64,000 bases of DNA, taken from the NCBI GenBank assembly GCA_030765045.1, contig CM060962.1, positions 147,422,525 to 147,486,524 of the forward strand, given 5' to 3'. The notes under the pieces are model-generated. The model made no database searches, was not told the origin of the DNA, and saw only the letters and a list, made by a program, of their open reading frames with translations. Positions within the stretch are counted from its first letter, which is position 1. Each line of letters starts with the position of its first letter. This DNA comes from Tenodera sinensis (taxonomy: Eukaryota; Arthropoda; Insecta; Mantodea; Mantidae). Below are positions 20,695 through 30,283 of this stretch, in pieces. The translations under genes and the position numbers were made by a program.

Positions 20695-21490
20695 TCTTTA
20701 AAAGTAGTTTTTAAAATGTATGATTTCATCCACACTTTTATGATAGCGGCAGACGGCAACAAATGCTGAGGATGCGGACAGGCAAAACACTGCAGCTGGT
20801 TTGTAAATTTTATGTTCTGCAGGTGGTATTGCTGTCACTGAAATAAAGTTCCAATTCTTTTATCATACATTGGTTTAGTAATGAAGAAAACATAAGATTA
20901 GTATTGCTGCATCAGATTAATAATTTCTGTTCTAGAGATGTTGTGGTTCAGAATCTTTGAGAAGTATTTGATAAGGTTTCATAGTGAGAATATACAGTAG
21001 GTTTGCGATTCTCTGAGCTAGTTAAGACCAATACCATATCAGCTACAGAAAAATTGATTGTGATTTAAATTAATTTGCATTTTATTTAAAGTTAATTTGT
21101 ATTGCATTTTTGTATGTTTGGGTGGATAATATAGAGATAATGTGCTAACAGTACATAAATTATGAAAAGTATTAAAAGCTTGTAGTAATTGTTTATTACA
21201 ACATAATTCCTTAAAATTTACATTGAATACTGCATACATCTTAATTAAAAGATAACAAATTACAATATTAAATAAATGAAACATTACATAATATATATTA
21301 CATAATGAAACATCTTTTACATTTATAAATGTTTTTGGGGGAAAAGTGAATCTAGGCTGATAATGAAGACAACAGTGAAACATGTCCCAGTAAGCTGTTG
21401 TAGAAAATGAAGTTCAGAGTAATAAATACATCAGTTTTTGGTTAAGCTCTTGTCTCTTTTGGATGCTGTAATGTAATACCAAAGCTGTAA
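20695..21490. other. No recognised feature
   Basis: AT-rich intronic DNA. The ORF on the minus strand at 21039-21383 has no domain signature. Confidence 0.5.
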
Positions 21491-21505
21491 GGACAATAGA
21501 TCAAG

Positions 21506-21728
21506 TCGATCTGGGTGGTTCAGTTGGTTAGACACTGGCCTACTGATCCCAAGGTCACGGGTTCAAATCCGGCCCACACTGATGGTTTTTAAGTGTGCTT
21601 AAAAATGACAGCTCCACGTCAGTAGATTTACTGGCATGTAAAAGAACTGCGGGACGAAATTCCGGCACACCGGCGACACTGATGTGATCCTAGCAATTGA
21701 CAGCTTCGTTAAACAACAACAACAAAAA
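21506..21728 (+). mobile_element. tRNA-derived SINE (family C) with 14-bp target duplication
   Basis: GACAATAGATCAAG flanks it at 21492-21505 and 21729-21742. The head carries A-box-like TGGTTCAGTTGG (21516-21527) and B-box GGTTCAAATCC (21560-21570). A tRNA-unrelated body follows (GGGACGAAATTCCGGCACAC). The tail is AAACAACAACAACAAAAA, the same CAA repeat that ends the RNase H-type LINEs in this window, which suggests that LINE as its mobilising partner. At 223 bp with a perfect duplication, it is among the youngest insertions here. Confidence 0.9.
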
Positions 21729-21749
21729 GACAATAGATCAAGCAGCATA

Positions 21750-21960
21750 CTCTTCTTGCTGTTCAGTGTAGCCTATAGCAGCTTTGATCACCTTCAGTGC
21801 CATGCCCCTCTTCAGGATTGATGACCATAACAATAGCCTCATCAGTCATGTGCATTTGTTAATTTTGGTTACACCACTCAAGGATGTCTTCATTTTCGAT
21901 TAGCATTTCCACTGATAACTTATTAGCTGGTATCATTCAACTTTGACACACTACCTAGCA
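21750..21960 (-). pseudogene. Possible pogo/Tigger transposase tail
   Basis: The minus strand reads LSVEMLIENEDILEWCNQN then MHMTDEAIVMVINPEE. This resembles the acidic C-terminus of jerky/Tigger-type transposases (..DI..W......TDEEIV..V). No catalytic core is present. Weak assignment. Confidence 0.3.
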
Positions 21961-22164
21961 CCACTCTGATATTTTAATTTTGAACAACCCCCTCGGTTAA
22001 TCACAAGTCTCCTGTATAACAACCTAACATACAATATTAGAAGCATGATTTTTGGGCATAACTTAAGGGAAAGCATAAAGATTATAGGATGAAAATCATT
22101 GTGCTCTCACGAGGCTGAAGAGCGTAGAAACATGCTTTTTAACAGATATATCTCTTCTTTGCAG

Positions 22165-22335
22165 GACCATCTTCTACTCAGTTGTACATGGTAAGGACCA
22201 TGTTGGAATCTCTTATTGCAGACAAATCTGGTGGTAAACGAACACTGCGTAAGGATATCGATGGCCAGTACTTGGTTCAGATTGACCAGTTTCATAAAAC
22301 ATCATTTTATTGGAATTACATGCTTGCATTCAGCA
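22165..22335 (+). CDS. Sra-1 (CYFIP): Internal exon of CYFIP / Sra-1 (WAVE regulatory complex)
   Basis: A polypyrimidine tract and acceptor (CTCTTCTTTGCAG, ending 22164) precede 171 open bases that end at a consensus donor, GTAAGT (22336-22341). The frame begins with two bases of a split codon and leaves one base for the next exon. The 56 complete codons include TQLYMVRTMLESLIADKSGG, KRTLRKDIDGQYLVQIDQFH and KTSFYWNYM, which I recognise as the CYFIP1/2 and insect Sra-1 segment starting '(Q)LYMVRTMLESLIADKSG'. In the family this scaffold binds Rac1 and holds the WASP-family WCA tail inactive until signalling starts Arp2/3 actin branching. No stop or indel is seen, unlike everything around it. 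No other exon of this gene is visible in the window. Confidence 0.92.
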
Positions 22336-23085
22336 GTAAGTAACTTATATAATATAATGAGAAGGAGAATTATGCTACTGTTTTAACACCAGGAAGACTG
22401 TCCATATGTTGATAAATACTTGTTTTAAAGAGTAATTTCTCATATATAGTTTATTGTAGAATCCCTATGTTCTATGAGTTAAACCTAATCCTTATGAAGT
22501 AAATAATGCAAAGCATTAGCCATGTAGAATCTTTCTGAAAAGTGGTGCAACTAATGTTTACTATAAACACATACACCTATTATAATTACAGTTGCTTTTA
22601 TTGTGCTCTGAACTGTTTTTATCTATTATTTTGTACTTGCCTTCCTGCCATTTTAGTACATTCTACCAAACCTTTATGATATAATAGATTTCAAAACAAA
22701 GCTTTGTCATGCCTTATTGTGCTTGAGAAGGTAAGCCACCTTTTCATATACAAGTGGGCAGAATTATTAGTTGCAGCTGTAGGGCCAGTGGGAGAAGTTT
22801 GCTTTTAAGCAGAATGCTGCAACATATTGATGCACACTGCTGAGTTTTCTTGACAATTAAATACATTATTATAGCGAGAAATGACTATCAAATGAAAAAG
22901 TTAGTTTTTTCATTTAGTTTTAAAAGCTCTTTGTGCACCAAAAATGCAGCAAGTAATACCATGGACAACTTAATAACAAGGTTTCATTCAGATTTAAATG
23001 TATGTTATAATAAGCATGCTACCCATGGAGTTACACAAATACTCAACTGCTTGACCAGTCATGCAAATTCTGCACGTATATATAT
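22336..23085 (+). other. Intron sequence, no recognised element
   Basis: It starts with the exon's splice donor. AT-rich, with no domain or repeat signature identified. Confidence 0.6.
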
Positions 23086-23089
23086 TTTT

Positions 23090-23793
23090 TCATGGACAAG
23101 GCTTCTGTGCTATCCATTTTACTGTGCAGCATATTACATTCACACGATTTTCTCTACATGCTTATCTTTTACATAACGCATGCACGTCCTTCTCTGGTCG
23201 CCCTTCAACACACAATTCATATAATTTTCTTTGATTCAAATAGAAATGCAACATATTTCATTCACAGTTTTCTCGGCTCACTTTTCTTTTATGTAACACA
23301 TTCACTTGTTCTTCTATTTGCCCTTCAGCATACAATTTATACAATCTTCTATACAATTGTAATACAAGTGCAGTGTATTACATTCACAATGGTTTTCTCT
23401 TACTGTCTTTTACATAACACATTTACTTGTCCTTCTCTACTCGCTCCTCAACATACCATCTATATATATATATATATATATAAATGGATGTTGGTATTAA
23501 GAAGTTGATACACACTAGTACCTGTTTTCCAATCACCATGAATATTGGCACATCTAAATGCTTTTTATGGAGGTTTTTATGTTATCCATTTTACTATGCA
23601 ACATATTACATTCATGTGGCTTTTTCTATTCATATTTCTTTCACAAAACATATTTTTTCACAAAGTTTTTATGCAGCATATTACATTCACATGGTTTTCT
23701 CTACTCTGTTTTCTTTTACATAACACATTCACATATCTTTCTCTACTCACCCTTTGACAAACAATTCATACAATTTTCTATATGTTTGAAATA
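23090..23793 (+). repeat. ~122-bp satellite-like repeat, left part
   Basis: Phrases such as TGTATTACATTCAC, TTCTCTACTCGC, CTTCAACATACAATTCATA and GAAATGCAAC recur at ~122-125 bp spacing (for example 23243 and 23365). A (TA)n tract at 23459-23482 precedes a header (GGATGTTGGTATTAAGAAGTTG) that also occurs near 25254. The array is interrupted by mariner-2 and resumes at 25128. Confidence 0.7.
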
Positions 23794-25127
23794 CGAGGTG
23801 CATCCAGAAAGTAAGTCCCGATGACCAATAAAGAGAACAAAAACATCACTAAGTAAGAAATATTTATTGGAATAATTACATAGACTAACTGGCTACTTCT
23901 CAACATAGTCACCACCATTATTGAGGCATTTATCGTAATGGTGCACCATTAATTATATGCCCAAGTCACAGAATTCTGCCGCCAATGTCTGCAGCCATGA
24001 CGTCACTTCATTCTGCATCTCAGCATCACTGCGAAAACGTTTTCCTGCCAGAAAACGCTTCATGAGGCGGAAGAGATGAAAGTCACTTGGAGCAAGGTTG
24101 GAGCTGTACGGTGGATGTTCGAAGACCTCCCATCCAAACTTATTCAACACATTTCGTGTGGCATTGGCTGTATCGGGTCTTGCATTGTCACGCACAAGCA
24201 TGATGCCTCTTGTCAACATTCCACATCTCTTGTTCTGGATTACCCGCCTGAGTTTTTGCAACATCTGGCAATATCGATCAGCATTTATGGTCTCCCCTCG
24301 CGGTATAAATTCGCACAAGAGGACACCCTGTTGATCCCAGAAGACAGTGCACATGATTTTTTTTGACAGAGATTGTCTGCTTGAATTTGGTCTTCACAGG
24401 TGTCACCAATGCCACCAATGCATTGATTGTTGTTTTGTCTCTGGTGCTGCATGCACCACCAATGCTTCATCCCCAGTGACAATATTGTCGAGAAACTGGT
24501 CACTTTTTGCTGCATATCGCTCTAGGGACATCAATGCTGCAGCCAGACATTTGATTTTGTGTTCGTCTTTCAGTTGTCTAGGCACCCATCTTACACACAC
24601 TTTATGAAAACCAGCCACCGGGAGACAATTTCATGTAAAAGTGAGTGAGACATCTGGGAAAACTGACAAGAGAGTTTTGAAATTGTGAAACGCCAGTTCT
24701 GCACAATTGCTTGCTGCACACTTTCCAATACTTCTGGCGTCACCAGGGACGGTCGGCCATTACGGTCTTCGTTGTGAATATTGGTTCTTCCTTCCGTGGA
24801 TTGCCTGCACCATTGTCATTGTCTTACCATACTGTCACACATAATGTCTTGTCCATACTCGTGACACAATTGACAATGGATCTCTGCTGGAGATTGCTTT
24901 TGAGCATGCAAAAATCGGATGACTGCACGAACCTCGCATTTGGCGGGAGACAGTATCAGAGCAGCCATTTTCTCCTAGCACAGAGCAGTAACCACTGCCA
25001 TCACAAAACTGAAACTTTACTACAATGTTACCATATACTTGCTCTCTTCTCTTGCGCATGTGCATTCCTATCCAACTGGTGGTGTCATCTCTGGACACCA
25101 TCGGGACTTACTTTCTGGGTGCACTCA
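23794..25127 (-). mobile_element. Full-length mariner element (mariner-2) inserted in satellite
   Basis: TA (23792-23793, 25128-25129) flanks 1334 bp with ~28-bp inverted ends: CGAGGTGCATCCAGAAAGTA at the left, and TGAGTGCACCCAGAAAGTAA from the right end reversed, both continuing AGTCCCGATG. The flanks join to restore a satellite unit (..TTTGAAA-TA-AATGCAGTG..), matching ATTGAAATAGAAATGCAACG at about 25478-25497. Confidence 0.93.
23953..25100 (-). pseudogene. Mariner transposase (mariner-2), frameshifted
   Basis: In gene order, there is an N-terminal HTH piece (VRAVIRFLHAQKQSPAEIH region, about 24945-24880), the first catalytic block IVTGDE (about 24480), an open C-terminal stretch with VFWDQQGVLLCEFIPRG, LVRDNARPDTA (second Asp) and LAPSDFHLF (third Asp, 34 residues after the second), then LMKRFLAGKRF. 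DD34D spacing is kept, so the catalytic triad is still readable. Frame breaks lie between the HTH, the middle and the C-terminal part, so no single ORF spans the gene. It catalyses cut-and-paste at TA sites. Confidence 0.88.
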
Positions 25128-25560
25128 TATAAATGCAGTGTATTACATTCACATGGTTTTCTCTACTCACCTTTCTTTTACAGAACAATTCACATATTCT
25201 TCTCTATTCGCCCTTCAACATACAATTCATAGAATACATACATATAAAAGCATATGTTGGTATGTATGAAGTAGATAAACTCCAATACCAGTTGATCGTT
25301 CACCATGAATATTGGTGAATCCAAGTCTTATTTCATGGAGGTTTTTATGCTATCCGTTTTATCATGCAACATATTACATTCACATTGTTTTCTCTACCTG
25401 CTTTTCTTTTTCGTAACACAATCACACTTCCTTCTCTACTCCCTCTTCTACAAACAATCAATACAATTTTATATATGATTGAAATAGAAATGCAACGTAT
25501 CACATTCATGTGGCTTTCTCTACTTGTTTTTCTTTCTGTAGTATTTATGACTGTTTAAAA
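25128..25560 (+). repeat. ~122-bp satellite-like repeat, right part
   Basis: It continues the array cut by mariner-2, with the same phrases (TGTATTACATTCACATGG, CTTCAACATACAATTCATAG). It has a second header copy at 25254-25350 (GTTGGTATGTATGAAGTAGA, CACCATGAATATTGGTG). Confidence 0.7.
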
Positions 25561-26010
25561 GAGCATTTGCATATTGTCTTCCTCATGTTTTTATTTATTT
25601 TGTTTATTTTTTGTTCTTTATAGAATCCTAAGAGTTTAACTATTTGTTTAAGCATATTAAGTAATATGTTTTTAAATTTCTCCAAAGAAATACAAGGTGA
25701 TTGGACAAGTGCAACCTAAGTCTGCAAGTTGTAGGGATAAATCATTAAACCATGGGCAATATAAATGATTGTTTCTTTCTTTGTCCCTTATGCATTCCAA
25801 TACCATTCATCCGATTGCAATGAAACTTTGCTAGGTTGTGCACATCCCTGTGAAGGTGTGAGTTGGTCAAACCATTTTACCATAAGTAGAATGTGAGTGG
25901 TTTAAGTAAATTAGTATACCTATCTATATATATGCATGCGTGCGTGCCACATCTAAGTGATTTTTCATGGAGGAAGTTTTTATGTTACATCTGTGTTACT
26001 ACTAATTTTT
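25561..26010 (+). other. Satellite-associated unique sequence
   Basis: It contains a phrase (CATCCGATTGCAATGAAACT) and a tail (CACATCTAAGTGATTTTTCATG) related to the header segments near 23545 and 25315. It may therefore be a further diverged part of the same composite repeat. No coding sequence. Confidence 0.4.
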
Positions 26011-26012
26011 CT

Positions 26013-26265
26013 ATAACCTCTTAACCCCTAACATGCCGACCTGGCATGGCATGTAATGCGTCCTCTGATTGGTAATCAGAGGATATGGTCGATGAATTTA
26101 TTTTGATAACTCTCCCGGTCAGGTGGGTGAGACTCTAGACCAACGACAGGAGTGGTCCTCCTGACATTCTGGGTGTTGTGAGAGACCAGTGTGACCACCA
26201 AAACGTAAAAATATGGTGCTCTCTAAAAAGCTGTTTTTTACTGCTATATAGCTCTCCAATATGAA
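26013..26265 (+). promoter_or_regulatory. LINE-A 5' UTR
   Basis: It immediately precedes the LINE ORF and is shared with the reverse-oriented short element at 1434-1680 (AACCTCTTAACCCCTAACATG, GGTCCTCC.GACATTCTGGG, GGTGCTCTCTAAAAAG). Non-LTR 5' UTRs usually carry the internal promoter. I see no TATA box. Confidence 0.6.
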
Positions 26266-26677
26266 ATATGACTCGAGGAGTAAAATATTCCGGAGTTAAA
26301 ATAGTCCCCTATTCGGATCTCCGAGCAGGGACTACTTCTCAAGAACCCAAACATATTAATAGAAGATCTAACTTCAAAATTCTTCAATCAAACATAGGTG
26401 GTCTCACACAAGCAACAAGAATAGAGCTCAATAAAATTGTATTTGACAATAACATAGATATATTTTTCATTCAAGAAGCAAATCTAACAAATGATCAACT
26501 TAAATACTTTAATTTTACTGGATTTTTACTAAACCTACTACCCAAAAATAGACAGATAAGTAGTGGAATATTAGTTGGAGTCAACAAGGATCCTCCTTTC
26601 CAATTGTTAAAGAAACACAGATAAATCTGAATTAATAAAGCTAAATTTTTGGGATAACAAAACACATTCATTTCATT

Positions 26678-26711
26678 CTGACGAAGGCCATAGAGTCTAC
26701 AATGGCCGAAA
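26678..26711 (+). ncRNA. Hammerhead-ribozyme-like core, unit 1
   Basis: Conserved CTGANGA, a perfect 6-bp stem II (GGCCAT/ATGGCC) and GAAA are all present. The cleavage-site side (stem III and the NUH triplet) is not obvious; AGCT after GAAA could pair with AGCT in the neighbouring unit. Activity is unproven. Confidence 0.55.
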
Positions 26712-26783
26712 GCTCAATGTTTTTAATCTGAATTAATAAAGCTAAATTTTTGGGATAACAAAACACATTCATTTCATTTCATT

Positions 26784-26817
26784 CTGACGAAGGCCATAGA
26801 GTCTACAATGGCCGAAA
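26784..26817 (+). ncRNA. Hammerhead-ribozyme-like core, unit 2
   Basis: Same core as unit 1, base for base, in the second tandem copy. There is no AGCT partner downstream, so if stem III depends on the repeat only unit 1 could form it. Confidence 0.5.
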
Positions 26818-28912
26818 GCTCAATGTTTTTAAACTTCACACGGCTGATCACCCGTGAAGCTGTAATAAAAAACACACCTTATTTATTCAGTATTTATAAT
26901 CCTCCCAGGAATGAACCAGATCTCTCCTTTATTGACCAATTAAATAAAACGATCGTAATTGAGTAATTCAATGCCCATTCCAAAAGTGGATCCTACCGGG
27001 AAGATAATGGAAGAATTTTTGAATGCCACAAGTTTGAGCTGATTTATAATGAAGAAGATCCAACAACCTTCATACATTAATCTGGGGCAGGCAGTAATCC
27101 AGACCTTTTGTTAGCTACAACAGACATTGTTTCAAAGATTAAAAAACATGTTATAGAAGACCCAAGTTCTGGTCACAGAGCAGTAATTGCTGATATAAAA
27201 CTAGATAATACAAATGTCAGTCACCATCACATGAATCTGCATTGGAGCTTCAAAAAAGCAAATTGGTATAAATATAAAACTAAACTGGAAAATAAATTTA
27301 AACAACAAACAAACTCACAGCTGCATAGCCAACCAGATCATGTGAACAAAAGTTTCTGTAAAGCCATTCTAGAAACCGCTAAAGAACATTTCTCATGGAA
27401 CAATAAAAAATGTCAAACCCCTTTTGGAACTCCCAATTTGAAGAGCTGAAAAAGGAAAGGGATATAGCTAGAAATGCAACTAAATAAACAAAAAAAGATA
27501 TAGGATACACAAATATGGCAAAAGAAATGTACCTCACTTAAAAAAAGAAAAAGAAATTAATACTATTATAAAGAATCACTTTAATAATTTCTTAGAAAAA
27601 ATTATTTATAGGACAGATGGTAATAAAGCCCATAAGTTCATAAAAATGTGAAGGACAGAAAAGAAAGTAGCATACCTATCATTCACAACAATAAAATATT
27701 AGCAAATGATACAGTCATAGCCAAAACCTTCAATAATATAATGTTAATTCACATAAAGTAACAAGAAATAATAAAAAGGAACGTAAACAATTAAGATAGA
27801 TTTGAAACAAATAAGAGAATATTATTCTAACACCCAACACAATATCTTTTTTTTCAAAATTTTAATATGGAAGAACTGAACATTGCAATTAATAACCTAA
27901 AAAACAAAAAGTCTCCTGGACCAGATCACGTACATCCAGAGTTCATAAAAACCTTAGCAAAACAATTACTATTATAACTCTACAATCTATCCTGGAAAAC
28001 CACTGTACCTGCTGAATGGCAAAAAGCAATAACTGTCCCACTCTTGAAAGATAAAACAGCATCAGAAATAAAAAGTTATAGACTAATAGCTCTTACTAGC
28101 ATAATAGCAAAAATGATGGAAGGAATGGTGTCAAACAGGTTAAATTGGTTTCTAGAATCACAAAATTTAGCTGGATTCAGAGAGCTCCACTCTACAAATG
28201 AACAAGTTTTACTTCTCAGTCAAGAAATCAAAGACTCCTTCAATAGAAAAGAAGATAATTTATCAGTTTTTATTGATATTTAAAGTGCATATGATTCTAT
28301 ACGCAGAACAAAACTACTAAAGAAAGTTAAAAAAAAATAGGGATACAAGGTCCAATGTTTTCATGGCTATGTCATTTCCTAACTCAACGCTTTATTGCTA
28401 CCAGATATGGAAGGAATATATCTAAATATAAACAAGTACACCATGGCTTACCACAAGGCACAGTGCTCAGCACAAGTTTTAATATATTTATTAACGATCT
28501 GCCACAACAAATACAAGAATCAGGTGTGAAGTGTGCACTATTTGCCAATGGCTTAGTAATGTGGACTTCAAAACCAAAAATTAAAAATACAGAACTAGAA
28601 AAAACCATGCAACAATCCTTAGCCAACCTACAAAAGTGGACCAAAGAAAATTTAACGATTTAATACAACAAAATCAAATTACCAAAGCCTTTCACTAAGG
28701 AAGAAAAAGCATTAAAAATAAAAATAAATTTTGAGGGTCAACAATTACGAGAAAGAAAGTAAGCCAAATATTTGGGAGTTATATTTTTCCTCTAATTAAT
28801 AGAGGAAATAAGTAAATCAGACACACCAAAAGAAATACAAAAACTTCTAGCTCTGGAAACAATCAATACTAGGTATCCCACAGAAGAATGGCTGCACATA
28901 TATTTCAGCGTT

Positions 28913-30283
28913 CACTCTTACTTTTGGCTATTGGTTGAGTTGTTACCTCAACAATTGAAAGCCACTTGTAAAAAACGTGATGTTGTAATTAAATAAGTAA
29001 TTGATATACTTATTTAATTACGGAAGTGCCACTGCAGGTTATTGCAGTATGATTTGGAGAGATTGAGAAAATTTGTTTGAAGAGGCGCCACTCAATCCTC
29101 CTGACACTTATATTTAACTTAGCATGTAAAATCTTCTTCTTCTCGTTCAATTGCTAAGTCGTTATTACTTGTTCAGTAGCTTTGCCTGGCCAGAGACTGC
29201 TAGAAAGGGCGTGGAATCACTTACAAAGGGTTTTTAAGCTACTAATTAGAACAAGTTTGAGTAGGAAGTAATGATGTTACTTTATTGTATACGAGGCACA
29301 AAGGAATTAAATATTACAATTACAACACACATATAATTTGACGAAGATTGCAGTTTATAGCTTTACCGAGAATTTTAATTTATGTATGAGTCGTCGCGCA
29401 TAAGCCAAAAGTTTAAGTCACTAGGATGAGAGCCGAAATAATCTCGAGGTTAATTTAGCCTACTCTATGATGAGCCGAAATAATTTCTTGAAGTAAAATT
29501 TTCCTATTCTACGCAAATGTTGCCAAATAATTCTTGATGTGAATTTAGCCTATCAATTTCAAATGTACTTACTTATTTCGCGCGTGTTGTACGTAATGTC
29601 TTGGTGTAATATTTGACGACTGTTCCGTTCGTGTGTTGGATGGTGACTCTTCTGTTCGTGTGTTGGATGGCGACTCCTCGGTCCGTGTGTTGGATGACAA
29701 CTTTTTCTTTTCCATACGGGAATACGACAGACACATTCGGTTCCCCTCCACATAACATTTTTGAGTTTCACTCATTGGAGCGGGTTCTGCTGATTATTTC
29801 AAATGTGTGTAGTTCTAAATTTTCTGATTGGCCCATTTCGTTGGACCAGACGAAACTTTGCCGCTGGAATGCCATATCCTGCCCCCTTGCGGTAGCGTTT
29901 CGAACAAGCTTGATTGACAGTTTTAGGATATTTCTCTGACAAAGAAATAATCCTTCCTCACAATGGAGCTTACGATTTGGCTGGCGTCAGTTTGTCGCCA
30001 GTTCAAGCAGAACTAATTCGGGTCAAAGACTTCATGTAGTGTCTCTGAAGCGAAATCTTTTCCACTTTTACCCATAAACTGCATTCTACGTGCGTTATTT
30101 CTTATTATTTTAAATATATACACTTGACAATTGATTATTTACATGTACACATTTATACAATAATTTATATTAATCCTAACACTTGCCCTGTGAGTGGTTC
30201 AAAAATAAAAGAATGCTGGAACTTATCATGTTTTATAACGTTAATTTAATTTTATCTCGGGCACGGTATAATTACCGTCTCAA
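28913..30283. mobile_element. Unclassified 1.37-kb insertion in LINE-A RNase H
   Basis: The LINE reading (CACATATAT.. then TACTGATGGATCC = YTDGS) is interrupted here. ATAT appears at both junctions, a candidate 4-bp target duplication. The insert has no long domain-bearing ORF. It contains a perfect 15-bp inverted repeat (GTAATTAAATAAGTA at 28985-28999 facing TACTTATTTAATTAC at 29007-29021) and three ~27-bp units around GTGTGTTGGATG (29631, 29658, 29685). TGTTGTAATT..AATCCTAACA (about 28982-30181) has LTR-like ends, but these do not coincide with the junctions. It may be a solo LTR or a composite. Confidence 0.55.
29626..29706 (+). repeat. Three 27-bp tandem units
   Basis: GTTCGTGTGTTGGATGGYGA recurs with period 27. 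The units are slightly diverged (GTTCG/GTCCG, TGACTC/CGACTC). Confidence 0.8.

Larger units (their letters stand above)
26625..26831 (+). repeat. Tandem ~101/106-bp duplication carrying hammerhead-like cores, inside LINE-A
   Basis: CTGAATTAATAAAGC occurs at 26627 and 26728, and each copy runs to CTCAATGTTTTTAA. Each contains CTGACGA, one base, GGCCAT, a loop, ATGGCC, GAAA (26678-26711 and 26784-26817). The outer part (CTGAATTAATAAAGC..TTTTTGGGATAACAAAA) reads as LINE endonuclease (SELIKLNFWDNK). So a ~60-bp hammerhead segment plus adjacent target has been duplicated. The second copy has a 5-bp ATTTC addition. Confidence 0.75.
26268..28912 (+). pseudogene. RNase H-type LINE, endonuclease and reverse transcriptase (LINE-A)
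   Basis: In order: endonuclease N-terminus (FKILQSNIGGLTQATRIELN and IDIFFIQEANLT, 26370-26490), a disruption at 26625-26831, IYNPPRNEPDLSFIDQLNKT (26895-26950), GAGSNPDLLLATTDIVSKIK (27090-27140), SSGHRAVIADIKL, then RT blocks MEELNIAINNLKNKKSPGPD (27868-27925), PLLKDKTASEIKSYRLIALT, FIDI-SAYDS, HGLPQGTVLSTSFNIFINDL (28445-28500) and CALFANGLVMW (28530-28565). The last is the catalytic FADD changed to FANG. The order EN-RT-RNase H and the CAA tail place it with RNase H-bearing (I-like) non-LTR elements. Many stops and frameshifts are present. The protein would nick target DNA and prime cDNA synthesis there. Confidence 0.85.

Noticed and set aside
22850..23508. Further CYFIP exons next to 22165-22335
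   Set aside because: I looked for the continuation expected after the exon and for upstream segments. The ORFs there are satellite-derived and none matches.
24076..24607. Several plus-strand ORFs over mariner-2
   Set aside because: Antisense shadows of the minus-strand transposase.
23090..25560. CRISPR-like array
   Set aside because: Repeat units are ~122 bp, diverged and contiguous with no unique spacers, and the genome is eukaryotic.
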